Below, piece after piece: positions 9,445 to 20,300 of a stretch of 33,728 nt of DNA. The translations under genes were made by a program, and so were the position numbers. The notes under the pieces were generated by a model. That model had not been told where the DNA came from, searched no databases, and saw nothing but the letters and a program-made list of their open reading frames with translations. Location of the stretch: the NCBI GenBank assembly GCA_964388965.1, contig CAYMCP010000040.1, positions 1 through 33,728 of the forward strand, in the 5' to 3' direction. Origin of the DNA: Albibeggiatoa sp964388965. GTDB lineage: Bacteria > Pseudomonadota > Gammaproteobacteria > Beggiatoales > Beggiatoaceae. Position 1 is the stretch's first letter. Each line of letters begins with the position of its first letter.

Positions 9445-9548
9445 CTGAGAACTCCGAAAAACTTTTTTTGCCTATAATAAAATCAATCACTTATGCAAAT
9501 ACGCTCCACCTAAAATCAATGACTTACAAACTTTTTCAGAGTTTTCAG
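9445..9548. mobile_element. 104-bp MITE-like element with 6-bp target duplication
   Basis: The ends are imperfect inverted repeats matching at 18 of 21 positions; read inward from the right end the sequence begins CTGAAAACTCTGAAAAAGTT, and from the left end CTGAGAACTCCGAAAAACTT. GAACAA occurs directly on both sides (9439-9444 and 9549-9554), which is a target-site duplication. The element is far too short to code for a transposase. It contains AATCAATGACTTA at 9514-9526 and a near copy at 9481-9493. It lies inside the HATPase domain of the kinase gene and brings in the present stop codon. Confidence 0.9.
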
Positions 9549-12500
9549 GAACAATTTAGCTTGATCTGCCGCACTCAAACCCGGTCCTTCGTCTTTCACT
9601 TCAAAGCGAACAATCTGTTTTTCTTCGATATTATCCAAATACAAATATACATTACGATTAGCTGGCGAATATTTAACTGCATTAGAAATTAAATTATCTA
9701 AAATTTGTCGAATTGCAGTTTTATCTACATAAGCGATACACTGGATTGCAGTGGACTTGTCATACACAGTAATATTTTTTTGTAAACCACGTTGTCGATA
9801 AATTGTATATAATTCTCGATAAACAATTAAAATATCATATTGCTGAACATTAATATTTAATTTTCCAGATTCTAACGCATTCACATCAAGCAAATTATTA
9901 ATTAATTCTAACATTTGATTGGCGGTATATTTAATTTTACCCATTAAATCAATGATTTCATCAAGACTCATTTCATCAGCAAATTCTTCAATTTCTTCAG
10001 CATAACCTCTTACAATACCAATTGGGTTTTTCAAATCATGTGCTGTAATACCTAGCATTGCATTTTTTTCACGATTTAAATCTTCTAAAATAATATTTTG
10101 TTTTTTCAATGCAGCAGTACGCTCTTCAACCTTTATTTCCAATTCAGCGTAAAATTGAGCATTTTCAATTGAAATAGCTATTTGTGAAGATAATAATTGC
10201 AAAATTTGCAAATGATTTTCCGTAAAAGCATGTTCAGTTTTTGTGTTTTCCAAATATAAAATAGCAACCAAATTACTCCGATTTAACAATGGAATACATA
10301 ATACTGATTTTGGATTAACTTGTTGTAAATAGGTGTCATTACGAAAATCAAATTTATGCTTGTCTTTTGGTAAAACAATACAATGCTGTTTACGCAATAC
10401 AATATTGATAATAGCGTTAGATAAAAGTGTACTTTGCTCAATATTAATTGATTGTAATACACTAACTTGCTCACGATTTGCAAACGCCTCTGCTTGAATA
10501 AACCACTCATTTTGTTTAGGTAACAATAAAAAACCTTTATCAGCCCCCGCATTTTTAATCACAATATTCATCATTGCTATCAATAATTTATTTAATTTAA
10601 TTTCACTCGATAAAATTTGTGAAGCTTGCAAAATACTGGTTAAATCTAAAAGTTGACTGGTTGCATATTGCGTTGCTTGTGAGCTGATTGATAAATGAGT
10701 CGTTGTCTGCTGCTCAATATGTGAGGTATTGCTATCAATAAAATATACATTATAATCGTTTTTTAATTTTTCAGCTTTAGGTTTTGCGCCCCAATGAATA
10801 TAATGATAATGGGCTTCTCTAAAATATAAACAAGCAATTTTACCCATGCCATGTTGATGGTAGAATTTCGCAGCTAATTCATTAGCTAAGGCTTCATCAT
10901 GTAAAAATTCATTTTGCTTCGCACCTTTAATTGCTTTTTCGTAAAATTTACAGGCTTGCCAATAGTCTTCGCGTATTTTGGCACGTTCTGCCTCCACTAA
11001 ATCATATTTATGCTGAAAATTTACCGGTGCAAACTGCGCCCATTTTGCCAACCGTTGCTGGTAACGTTCAATCGTTGTTGCAAGATGCAATTGCAATTTG
11101 TCAGAGGCTTGAGGATACAGGGCTAAAGCCACAAGTGAGTAGTAATAATAACTTTGACTAGGTACGGTTACGCCCATGAGAGTTTTACCTAAATCTTCTA
11201 ACTGTTCAGCACAATCTAAAGCCGCTTCATATTGCTCAAAAAGATAATAAATAATGGTTTGAGCAAATAAATTAGTGAATTTTAATGGCGACGTGTAGTA
11301 TTGAGATTGCTCTAATTGAAAAATATCAATAAATTTACCTTTTAATATAAAGATATTATTCGTTTTACCTAATAAATTATGCGTTAATTGCCCCCACAAA
11401 CTTAAATATGATTCAGGAAATGGATGTTGATTTTTACGTGCCATTTTGACATAAGCAGGTATCTCTTCAGCCACTTCTGTCAACGGTTTACCACATAAAA
11501 ACATGCCTGAGCAATAGTGCATTGCAGCATAACCCATAAACTCCAAATCACCTATTTCAAAACCAGTTTGTATAGCCTGTTTAAGTGGTGTAAGACAAGC
11601 TCGAAAGGGCTTTTTCCAAGGCTTAATTTGCGCATTATAAGCAGTGAGCACTTTGCATAAACTCTCCTTATCTTGATATTTATCTAATAAACGCAATGCC
11701 ATTTGGCCAAATCGATAACCCGTATCAATATTTAATTGTCCACAACACAACACACCGTAAAAAGCGTAAATATACGCAGCTTTTGGTGAATTACCCTTAT
11801 CAAGCTGCAATTGCAACATCGTAAATGCAGTTTGCATCCCTAATTTTGGGTCAATATGAAACGACGGCACGTAGATCGAAATCAGAATGCGATACATAAA
11901 TAGGCTTGTAGGATCAGTCATATCTGGTAAATTTTCATATACTTGCAGGTCTTGCTGTTCTGGCGGTGTTTGTTTTAATGAAAATCCTAATTTATTTAAA
12001 ATTTTATGCCCTAAATATACAGAATCTTTAACGCGATTTTTCACTGCATAAAATAATAATTCATATTCATAAATTCGCACTTTATCCAAATCTGTTTTAG
12101 CATATCGTAATACAATTTGGGTCAAATATTGTGCTTGCTCATAATCAGTGGCTAACAAAGCCGCCTTAACTGAATACACATAAATATCTAAAATTAATTG
12201 ATAATCTGTTTCCCACCAATTATCATCAGTAACACGCTGTGCGGCTTGAAAATAGGTTATTGCAGAAATATAAGCTGCTTCATCAATTGCACGCTGACCT
12301 GCTTGTAAATTCAGTTTTGCTACCGTTATTTTTTCTTTATAATCACTTATTAAATTTAAACTATAATTAAATTGCTGCACAATACTAAATAAATTTTCTT
12401 CTTTAACATTATGTTTTAATAATAATCTTCCGATATGTAAGTGTAAAATTTGCTTTTCTGTATCAGGAACAAGTGCATAAGCTGCTTGTTGAATTCTGTC

Positions 12501-14549
12501 ATGCTGAAATTTGAATGCAGCACTACTTGCGTGTTCTGCATTTTCTAATAATTTGTACTTATCGTTCAACGGAATAATGAACCCTTGCTCAATCGCGGGC
12601 CATAATACGTTAAAAGTATTGTAAATATTATGTTTAAAGATGATTGATAATGTTTGCAAATCAAATTTATTACCAATACTCGCAGCCAATTGCAATACTT
12701 TTTGCGTCTGACTAGTTTGTTTACGGATTTTGTCTGTCATAAGCTCCACAACATTATCAGCTAATGTTTTAAGAGCAATTTTATTTATATTCCATACCCA
12801 ACACTGACGAGTTACATTAAAATTTAATAAATCTTCCTCATATAGCGTTTTAAGAAAATTGATAACAAAAAAAGCATTTCCTAAAGTTTTTTCATATAGC
12901 AATCGGCTCAATTCAGATACATTATTGTCATGTAAAGTATCAATTAATAATTCAGTTACATCTTGTTCGGCTAAATTATCCAATTCTACTTGATAGATTT
13001 GTTGCTGCTGCTTATATAATTTATTTAATGTAATTTGAAATAAATGACTTTCATCAACTTCATTAGTTCTGTAGGCTGCAATAACTAGTAGATGATGTAA
13101 TTCACTATCTGTTAGTAATAATTGCAGCAAATTTAATGATGCAGAATCCGCCCATTGCCAATCATCAATAAATAATACAAGTGGATGTTCGGCTTGACAA
13201 ATAGCACGCATAAAATGTTGAAACGAAACATTAAATCTATTATGTGCTGCACGCGCACTAGTTAATTCAGCTACAGCGGGTTGTTTACCAATAATGTATT
13301 CTAATGATGGGATAACATCAATTAATACTTGTCCATTTTGTCCTACTGCATCTAGGATTTTTTGTTTCCATTGTGCTAAAACTTGCAGATTGCCGCTTAA
13401 TAAATAATCACAAAAATCTTCAAAAGCCTGTGTAATTGCAGAATAGGGTGTATTACGTTGATATTGATCAAATTTACCCGATGCAAAGTAGCCATGTTTT
13501 TGTGTCATTGGCAGGTGCACAGCATTGACCAGCGAGGTTTTTCCGACACCCGAATAACCTTTTACTAGCATTAATTCAGTATTACCTTGTGCGACCCGTT
13601 CAAAGCTTTGTAATAATTGATTAATTTCAGTTTCACGCCCGTATAATTTTTGCGGTATATTAAATTGATTAGAAAAATCTTGTTGCGCTAATAAAAAATC
13701 AAGTTGTTGTAAATCATCTATATATGCTAAACAAATAGTTAAATCATGTTTTAAACCTAATGCAGATTGATAACGATTTTCTGCATTTTTCGCTAATAAT
13801 TTCATAATCAGCTTTGATAAAATATAAGGAATATCTGGATTGATTTCATGTGGTGGTGTAACAGATTTAGCAATATGGCAATGTACTAATTCTAATGGTT
13901 CTTTACTATCAAACGGTAACTTTTTAGTTAAAAGTTCATAAAAAGTGATCCCTAAAGAATATAAATCAGCACGATAATCTAAACTACAATTCATGCGTCC
14001 AGTTTGTTCTGGAGCAATATAGGGCAATGTACCTTCCAATTGTTCGGGATTTTTCAAACTCGTTACCTCTCTTAGCAAAACGGATGAAATGCTAAAATCA
14101 ATAACTTTAAGCTGATTAGTTTGTTGATTCCAAATAATATTTGCGGGATTAATATCCTTATGGATCACTTGACTGGCATGAATTTCTGCAAGGGTTTGGG
14201 TGATGGTGATCGCTATAGATAAAAAGCTTGGTATGAAAAATGGAACAGCAGATTGCTGTAATATATTTTTTAATGATTCTCCATTAATGTCTTCTAAAAC
14301 AATAAATAAGCGGTTATGATATTTTTGTAATTCATAGGCTGTAATTGTTCCATTACTATTAATTTTATTAGTAATATCAAATTCTTGACGATAAAAAATA
14401 AGCTCTTGTGGCGTTGGGAGTGAATTTTTTTGTATTTTGATCACAACAGGTAAATTGTCATGCACTCTTCTACCACGATAAATAAGTGATTTTGCTGTTT
14501 CATAAATTTGGTTATGCAATTCGTAATTAGGCAAGTCAGATAAAAGCAT
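9516..14549 (-). CDS. Truncated hybrid Ser/Thr kinase-ATPase-GAF-histidine kinase (HstK type)
   Basis: A cytoplasmic multi-domain sensor of the kind common in cyanobacteria and large sulfur bacteria. Order: Ser/Thr kinase domain 10-280 (Lys38, catalytic H-K-D at 130-132, DFS in place of DFG at 151-153, APE at 179-181); AAA-type ATPase with Walker A GYSGVGKTS at 331-339; a long helical TPR-like region to ~1310; GAF domain ~1330-1480; HisKA with phospho-acceptor His1504 in AHDLKNP; HATPase N box DNLISN at 1618-1623 and G1 box DEGPG at 1653-1657. The protein then ends after ten residues encoded by an inserted element, and the G2 box lies downstream out of reach. Native residues number 1667. A GAGGG ribosome site precedes the ATG. 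ATP binding by the histidine-kinase module is probably lost; the Ser/Thr kinase half may still function. Confidence 0.92.
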   Translation of the reverse strand: MLLSDLPNYELHNQIYETAKSLIYRGRRVHDNLPVVIKIQKNSLPTPQELIFYRQEFDITNKINSNGTITAYELQKYHNRLFIVLEDINGESLKNILQQSAVPFFIPSFLSIAITITQTLAEIHASQVIHKDINPANIIWNQQTNQLKVIDFSISSVLLREVTSLKNPEQLEGTLPYIAPEQTGRMNCSLDYRADLYSLGITFYELLTKKLPFDSKEPLELVHCHIAKSVTPPHEINPDIPYILSKLIMKLLAKNAENRYQSALGLKHDLTICLAYIDDLQQLDFLLAQQDFSNQFNIPQKLYGRETEINQLLQSFERVAQGNTELMLVKGYSGVGKTSLVNAVHLPMTQKHGYFASGKFDQYQRNTPYSAITQAFEDFCDYLLSGNLQVLAQWKQKILDAVGQNGQVLIDVIPSLEYIIGKQPAVAELTSARAAHNRFNVSFQHFMRAICQAEHPLVLFIDDWQWADSASLNLLQLLLTDSELHHLLVIAAYRTNEVDESHLFQITLNKLYKQQQQIYQVELDNLAEQDVTELLIDTLHDNNVSELSRLLYEKTLGNAFFVINFLKTLYEEDLLNFNVTRQCWVWNINKIALKTLADNVVELMTDKIRKQTSQTQKVLQLAASIGNKFDLQTLSIIFKHNIYNTFNVLWPAIEQGFIIPLNDKYKLLENAEHASSAAFKFQHDRIQQAAYALVPDTEKQILHLHIGRLLLKHNVKEENLFSIVQQFNYSLNLISDYKEKITVAKLNLQAGQRAIDEAAYISAITYFQAAQRVTDDNWWETDYQLILDIYVYSVKAALLATDYEQAQYLTQIVLRYAKTDLDKVRIYEYELLFYAVKNRVKDSVYLGHKILNKLGFSLKQTPPEQQDLQVYENLPDMTDPTSLFMYRILISIYVPSFHIDPKLGMQTAFTMLQLQLDKGNSPKAAYIYAFYGVLCCGQLNIDTGYRFGQMALRLLDKYQDKESLCKVLTAYNAQIKPWKKPFRACLTPLKQAIQTGFEIGDLEFMGYAAMHYCSGMFLCGKPLTEVAEEIPAYVKMARKNQHPFPESYLSLWGQLTHNLLGKTNNIFILKGKFIDIFQLEQSQYYTSPLKFTNLFAQTIIYYLFEQYEAALDCAEQLEDLGKTLMGVTVPSQSYYYYSLVALALYPQASDKLQLHLATTIERYQQRLAKWAQFAPVNFQHKYDLVEAERAKIREDYWQACKFYEKAIKGAKQNEFLHDEALANELAAKFYHQHGMGKIACLYFREAHYHYIHWGAKPKAEKLKNDYNVYFIDSNTSHIEQQTTTHLSISSQATQYATSQLLDLTSILQASQILSSEIKLNKLLIAMMNIVIKNAGADKGFLLLPKQNEWFIQAEAFANREQVSVLQSINIEQSTLLSNAIINIVLRKQHCIVLPKDKHKFDFRNDTYLQQVNPKSVLCIPLLNRSNLVAILYLENTKTEHAFTENHLQILQLLSSQIAISIENAQFYAELEIKVEERTAALKKQNIILEDLNREKNAMLGITAHDLKNPIGIVRGYAEEIEEFADEMSLDEIIDLMGKIKYTANQMLELINNLLDVNALESGKLNINVQQYDILIVYRELYTIYRQRGLQKNITVYDKSTAIQCIAYVDKTAIRQILDNLISNAVKYSPANRNVYLYLDNIEEKQIVRFEVKDEGPGLSAADQAKLFLKTLKKFVSH

Positions 14550-14609
14550 AAAACCCTCTTTTTTTATATTTAAAGCTATTTTGAAGCTTAGCCCTCTTTT
14601 CTGCTAATA

Positions 14610-14633
14610 TTAATCGATTAAGTTTATATAAAC
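14610..14633. promoter_or_regulatory. Two abutting 12-bp perfect palindromes
   Basis: TTAATCGATTAA (14610-14621) is followed without a gap by GTTTATATAAAC (14622-14633), about 60 bases upstream of the kinase start. Paired palindromes here could be operator sites for dimeric repressors. AT-rich DNA makes chance palindromes more likely, so the functional claim is weak. Confidence 0.4.
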
Positions 14634-14772
14634 AAGTTATATCAAAAAGCAAAAAATATACGTGAAAACAATATGTTAAATTATTTAATATTATTTTTTA
14701 CTAATAAAGTGATTATCTAATTTGTTATTTACTATAAAATATTGCTTGAAAATACGTTATCTATCACCAGTG

Positions 14773-14899
14773 TTATAACAGCACTTTCGCCACAATATGC
14801 TAAGTCATTGATTTTTAGTAATCACTAGAAATAGTTGATTATAATGAAATCAAATAGTTAGAAATTCTCTCAAAAAAGTTGGCGAAGGTATTGTTATAA
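14773..14899. mobile_element. 127-bp MITE-like element with 20-bp inverted ends
   Basis: The left end reads TTATAACAGCACTTTCGCCA and the inverted right end TTATAACAATACCTTCGCCA, matching at 17 of 20 positions. The outermost TTATAA is itself a palindrome, so it may be either part of the ends or a 6-bp target duplication. The interior carries TAAGTCATTGATT (14801-14813), also present in the kinase-disrupting element. No coding capacity. Confidence 0.7.
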
Positions 14900-15067
14900 A
14901 ATATAAAAATGAATAGATTAAGTAAAATTGTTAATTATTAAAAATATATTCATAACCTAAAAACCGCACGTTTCTGTGATTGCATTGAGCACATTTCCCT
15001 TGTTTTAGCCATTGTTGTCAACAGTCTAGTTGAATGAATTTTGTTAATATCTATGAAGATTATAAAA

Positions 15068-17260
15068 ATGAAAAAAACTATCTTCTATATTATTTTAAAT
15101 TATTTTTTATTCTTCTCTAATTATGCTATGAGCAATGATGAAGAGCGAGAATTAATGAATGAATTACGTCACCTCGATTTGTCTGAATTATTGGATATTG
15201 TTGTATTAGATGATGTATTCGACATTTTTGATTCATTAGTTAAAATGCAAACGGTATCAGTCGCAACTGGTAAAGCTCAAACGATGGCTAGTGCACCTGC
15301 TGTCACGAGTATTATCACAGCGCAAGATATTGAAGCAATGGGCGCAACTCACTTAGATCAGGTGTTGGAAACCGTGCCCGGATTGCATGTTGGGCATAGC
15401 CAATTGGCTTACAGTTCTTTGTATTTTATTCGCGGTATTTATTCTATTCAAAATCCACAAACTTTGTTTCTAATCAATGGGATGCCAATAAAAAGTTTAT
15501 TTATGGGTGATAGGCAGCGTATTTGGAGTCAAGTCTCTTTAAATCAAATTGCTCGTATTGAAATCATTCGTGGACCGGGTTCTGCGTTATACGGTGCAGA
15601 TGCTTTTGCTGGCGTGATTAATATCATTACAAAAAATGCAATAGATATTAATGGTAACGAAGCAGGGACTAGAATCAGTAGTTTTGATACATACGAAGCA
15701 TGGGCACAACATGGCAAACAGTATGGTGATTTTGATGTTGCTGCAATGCTAAATTATTATACAACTCAAGGACATAATGAAATTTTACAGGCTGATGCAC
15801 AAACTTATTACGATAAAATACATCATACTCAAGCTTCTTTAGCACCTTCCGAAATGCCATTACAACGTGAAATGATTGAAACACGTTTTGATCTTGGTTA
15901 TGAAATGAATTATTTTAATCATTGGCGTTTACGTTTGGCTTATCAAGGACAATTTGGTGTTGGCAATGCCGCAGGTGTAAATCAAAGTTTAGATAAATGG
16001 GGAGATTATGATTCTGAGTCAATAGATATAGATTTAACAAATACTTACACACCTTGGCAAGATTGGGAATTCATTAATCGTGCGCGTTTTAGGGAAACTT
16101 ACTTTCAAGCCAATGAGCAACGAATTTCACCCAAAGGTTTTAATGGTAAGTATCCAAATGGGCGTATTGGTAATCCTTATTTATCGCAAACTAATACTTA
16201 TGTAGATTTTTCTGTATTCTATCACGGCTTTGATAAGCATAAATTTAATTTAGGTTTAGGTTATTTTTATGGTGATGTGGAAGAAATTTCACAGTATACG
16301 AATTTTGGACAAGATCGTTATGGCAAACCAATTCCGCCTAATGTGCCAACTTATGCCGATTTATCTGATTCACCTTACGCTTTTCTTAGAGAAACCGCAC
16401 GTAGTAGTTGGTATGCGTTTATTCAAGATATGTGGATAATTAATGATAAATGGTCACTTACCTCTGGTTTACGTTATGATCATTATAATGATATTGGTTC
16501 CACAGTTAATCCGCGCTTGGCTTTGGTGTGGCAAATAAGAGATGATTTTACGACTAAGTTATTGTATAACGAGGCTTTTCGTGCGCCAGTATTTTCTGAA
16601 ATTTATGTTTATAGTCCGTTATTGGTTGGTAATGAAAATCTAAAGCCTGAACAGATTAAAACTTGGGAATTGGCTTTTGATTACTATGTGAAGAAAAATT
16701 TACATTTAGCGACTAATTTTTATAAATATCGTATAACCGATGGTATTCAAACTTATTATGATCCAAAAGCACAAGAAAAACAAGAACCTACCATTTTAAA
16801 TACAGGTAATTACAAAGGACATGGTTTTGAGTTTGAGGCACGTTGGAAATTAAATTCAGGTATGAGTTTAATCACTAATTACAGTTATCAGCAAAGTATT
16901 GACGAAGCTATTAATGATGACGTGGGTATGTTACCAACTCAGACTGCTTATGCTCGTTTTGATTGGTTGTTAGGGCATAATTGGTATTTAGATAGTCAAC
17001 TGCATTGGATTGCAGCGCGTAAACGTGCTTTTGGTGATGTGAGATTGCCAGTTAATGATTATACTACTTTAGATTTAACATTGCGTTACAAAAAATTAGA
17101 AGATAGTCAGTGGAATATCGCTTTTGGTGTGAAAAATGTATTTGATGAGCAAGGTAAAGAGCCCTCACCAGGTCCGAATTCAAGCGGTTTTATTGGTATT
17201 CCGTACGATCTGCCAATGTCTGGTAGACAGTATTTTATTGAGTTTCGTTATTATTTTTAA
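15068..17260 (+). CDS. TonB-dependent outer-membrane receptor
   Basis: An outer-membrane gated channel for scarce ligands such as siderophores, haem or cobalamin; the ligand cannot be told from the sequence. From the ATG at 15068 the product is 730 residues and starts with a signal peptide (KK, then a hydrophobic run to ~20). An acidic stretch follows, then a plug domain with T-S-I-I-T-A-Q-D-I-E-A-M-G, LDQVLETVPGLHV, the RIEIIRGPGSALYGADAFAG signature and INIITK, then a 22-strand-type barrel ending in Tyr-Tyr-Phe. An in-frame ATG at 15053 is the alternative start; neither has a clear Shine-Dalgarno. No TonB, ExbB or transport gene is adjacent, and the neighbouring kinase is divergent. Confidence 0.9.
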   Translation: MKKTIFYIILNYFLFFSNYAMSNDEERELMNELRHLDLSELLDIVVLDDVFDIFDSLVKMQTVSVATGKAQTMASAPAVTSIITAQDIEAMGATHLDQVLETVPGLHVGHSQLAYSSLYFIRGIYSIQNPQTLFLINGMPIKSLFMGDRQRIWSQVSLNQIARIEIIRGPGSALYGADAFAGVINIITKNAIDINGNEAGTRISSFDTYEAWAQHGKQYGDFDVAAMLNYYTTQGHNEILQADAQTYYDKIHHTQASLAPSEMPLQREMIETRFDLGYEMNYFNHWRLRLAYQGQFGVGNAAGVNQSLDKWGDYDSESIDIDLTNTYTPWQDWEFINRARFRETYFQANEQRISPKGFNGKYPNGRIGNPYLSQTNTYVDFSVFYHGFDKHKFNLGLGYFYGDVEEISQYTNFGQDRYGKPIPPNVPTYADLSDSPYAFLRETARSSWYAFIQDMWIINDKWSLTSGLRYDHYNDIGSTVNPRLALVWQIRDDFTTKLLYNEAFRAPVFSEIYVYSPLLVGNENLKPEQIKTWELAFDYYVKKNLHLATNFYKYRITDGIQTYYDPKAQEKQEPTILNTGNYKGHGFEFEARWKLNSGMSLITNYSYQQSIDEAINDDVGMLPTQTAYARFDWLLGHNWYLDSQLHWIAARKRAFGDVRLPVNDYTTLDLTLRYKKLEDSQWNIAFGVKNVFDEQGKEPSPGPNSSGFIGIPYDLPMSGRQYFIEFRYYF

Positions 17261-17346
17261 TCCACGACACGCGCAAAAATAGAACAAATTCTGCGCTTAT
17301 GAACATTTAATTTTTTTATTATAGAATGCGTTTATATAATAACAAA

Positions 17347-20300
17347 TTAACTAAAACTACGCAAACGCTGAATTAAAACTCTGATGATACCACGTACAAC
17401 TTTATGTTGATCCCACATTAATTCAAATAGTGATGATTGAGATAAGGATAATAATACCGTTTCTTCAATCGCGGTGACTGAGGCAGTACGCGGCTCTGAC
17501 GATAACACAGCCATTTCACCTAATAACGCTCGTTCACCTAATTGTGCAATTGTTTGCTCACCATCGTGTATTTTAACTTTACCACTAACGACTACATACA
17601 TTGAAGTCCCTACTTCACCCTTGTAGAATAAAGTTTCACCTTTTGCTAAATACACCTCTTTCGTTAAATGTCCAATATCCGACAAAATATTATCTGGCGT
17701 ATCTGCAAAAATACTGACCGTTTTCAAAATAATTACTTTTTCAATTAAAGTCAGCTCATCTCGTACCTCACTGTATTGGTATAACGTATCATCAATTGTT
17801 TTATCTATTTCAGCTTTCACGTCAGATTTAACGCTAGACTTTTGAATATTTTTATCTTCTTTATGACTGCGATTAATGGAAGTTTTTAAACGTTGACATA
17901 AAATTTGAATAATGCCTTTTGCCACTTCAATATGACTTTCAATTAAAACATTTAATTCTTCCTGTGATAGTTTAAATAAATAACTTTTTTCAATCGCAGT
18001 AACCGACGCGGTGCGGTGCTCAGGGTCGAGTGCCGACAATTCACCAAAAATATGCCCTTTGCCCAATACCGCTAATGTATTCGCCTTGTCATGCACACGA
18101 AATAATCCATCAGCAATCACATACATTGTTGTACCTAATTCGCCTTTTTTGAATACGTTTTCATTTTCCTGAATTTCTATGCCTTCTACAAAATTTGCAG
18201 CTTCCGCTAGAATTTCATCGGGAATCTGTGAAAAAATGCTTACTGATTTTAATACTTTTACTTTTTCTAATACTGCGTCTAAAGTTTGATGTTCAGCTTG
18301 CTCTTGTTTTAAAAATATAGCCCAAGCGGTTTCCCGCACTAAATTATCATCATCATGCAGCAACGGTGTTAAATATTCGTGCATAACCTCAAAATTGGAT
18401 AACTGCATTGCCGCATCAATAGCACAAGTTCTAATCCAAGCATTATTGCCTAATTCTACATGACTACGAAGAATTTCAATAATCCATTGTAAAACAACAT
18501 TATTATCTTCTTGTCTACCTTCAAAATTTTGTGGTTGTGAAACTTCTAAAACGGGTAATACGATTGCCTTGTGGGTTTTATTAACCGAATTATCGAGTAA
18601 TTCTAAAGCTAAATCACGTTTTTCAATAGAAGATTCACGGAAATTACTCCAAATTTTCATAATTAATTCGGCTGGATAAATTGATGTAAGCAATAAAAAA
18701 AGACGCGCTTGCGTTTTTTCTAATTCATATTTTAATGATGCGAACAATAATGTATTTTGAATATCGCCAACGAAATCTTGTAGTATATTAATCACTTCTA
18801 CGCCATAAAACACCTCGTCGGTAAGTAGGTTTTCTATGGTTCGTAACTCAGTGGCGTTGGCTTGATAACCACACAGATACAATGACCATAAAATTTCATA
18901 GCGTAAATTACGATCAGGTTCATTTAATTTATTGAATAATAAGCTAATAGATTGTTTACTTTTAATCCTTCCATAAATATGGATAATTTCACGACGTAAT
19001 TTAATATTTTTATTATGGTTTTTATAAGTTTCTTCTAATGCAGGAAAAGCAGACTCACGGGCATGAATTAATGCTTTTGCTGCCACTTCACGAGTCGGTA
19101 ATTGCACTAGACTTTCAATTACCAAAGGCCATAATTTACGATTATCGAGTTGTCCAGCCGCGAGTAATGCTGCTTTGCGCACTTCTATGTTTTTATCACG
19201 TAACAGTAGTAATAAGCTGCGATAAAAACTTGAAATACCGACTTGTCCTAAAACGGTAGCAGCAAATTCACGTTCTTGCGGATTTTCTGATTTACGCAAT
19301 TCCATTAATACGCTACCCGCTCTCACCGCGCCTTCAATACCACAATATCTAATTAATGCTACCATCGCGGCTTGACGTACAATGCTATCATGCGCATCTA
19401 AATAAGGTTCAATAATATCAAAGGCTTCTGTTTCACTGGTCGCAGCGAGTGCGCGTAATAGGGCTGCACGTAATAATGGATTTTCTTCGATTGTTAAACG
19501 ATTTTTTAATGAAATAAAACCTTCTTCATAACCCATACGTTCTAAAGCGTTGTAAGCACCTTCACGTACTTCTTCATTTTCGTGATGAATTAGACGAAAT
19601 AAATGCCGTCTTAGGCGATGATGTTTTACTTCTTCTAATAATTTTAAGCAGTATAAAATTTCTTTGGGACGGTGACTTTGTAAACCATTTTCTAAAATTT
19701 GTACGCTAAAATTATCATCTAATGACAAGTCAGTGCCGATTAAACCTCTTCGGCTTAACGCGGTGGTAAGTGCTTTGCGATATTCTCGAATCGTCAAAAT
19801 ACTGACAGATATGAATAAACTAACGATGGCAAACAATACGCCCGCTAAAGCTTCTACTCCTAATCCTACAACTTTAGTTAAAAACAGTAAAAATAAACTG
19901 GTTAAAATGCCACCCAAAGGACCTACAATGGATTCAGTCATCGTTTGGACACGCGCACGACTTTCCAATGATAAAGGTTGATATAATGTGTGGTAAGCGG
20001 GTGTGGTGACGGAACCTGTTAAAATTTTATCGAATAGTTTGGTAATAGCGATGAGCCAAAAAATTAAAATTGCTTGTGGAGAAAACTCAAAAATATTAAC
20101 AATTACAACACCTAACATACTTAACCCTACAATTGATGGCGCGGTCAACATACCGCCTTGTAAACCAACTAAACTCATCCAACGTCCAGCAATAAAAGAG
20201 CGAAATAATAAACTACCAATGCCATATACTGCCCAAAATTGTCCAATAAAGCTAGATAATTCATCGGCATCTGGAAAGTAACTGTTAATTTGAAAATAAA

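Larger units (their letters stand above)
14550..15067. other. 518-base intergenic region with palindromes and a MITE-like element
   Basis: This divergent gap separates the kinase gene from the TonB receptor gene. It holds two abutting 12-bp palindromes (14610-14633) near the kinase side and a 127-bp inverted-repeat element (14773-14899). The last ~170 bases before the receptor have no recognised riboswitch or Fur-like box that I can see. No ORF of note is present. Confidence 0.6.

Noticed and set aside
14900..15067. Cobalamin riboswitch or Fur box before the TonB receptor
   Set aside because: No conserved cobalamin riboswitch core or convincing Fur-type palindrome could be found by eye.
17271..17296. 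Terminator after the TonB receptor (GCGCA/TGCGC)
   Set aside because: The arms are only five bases with a 16-base loop and no T-run directly after; too weak to call.
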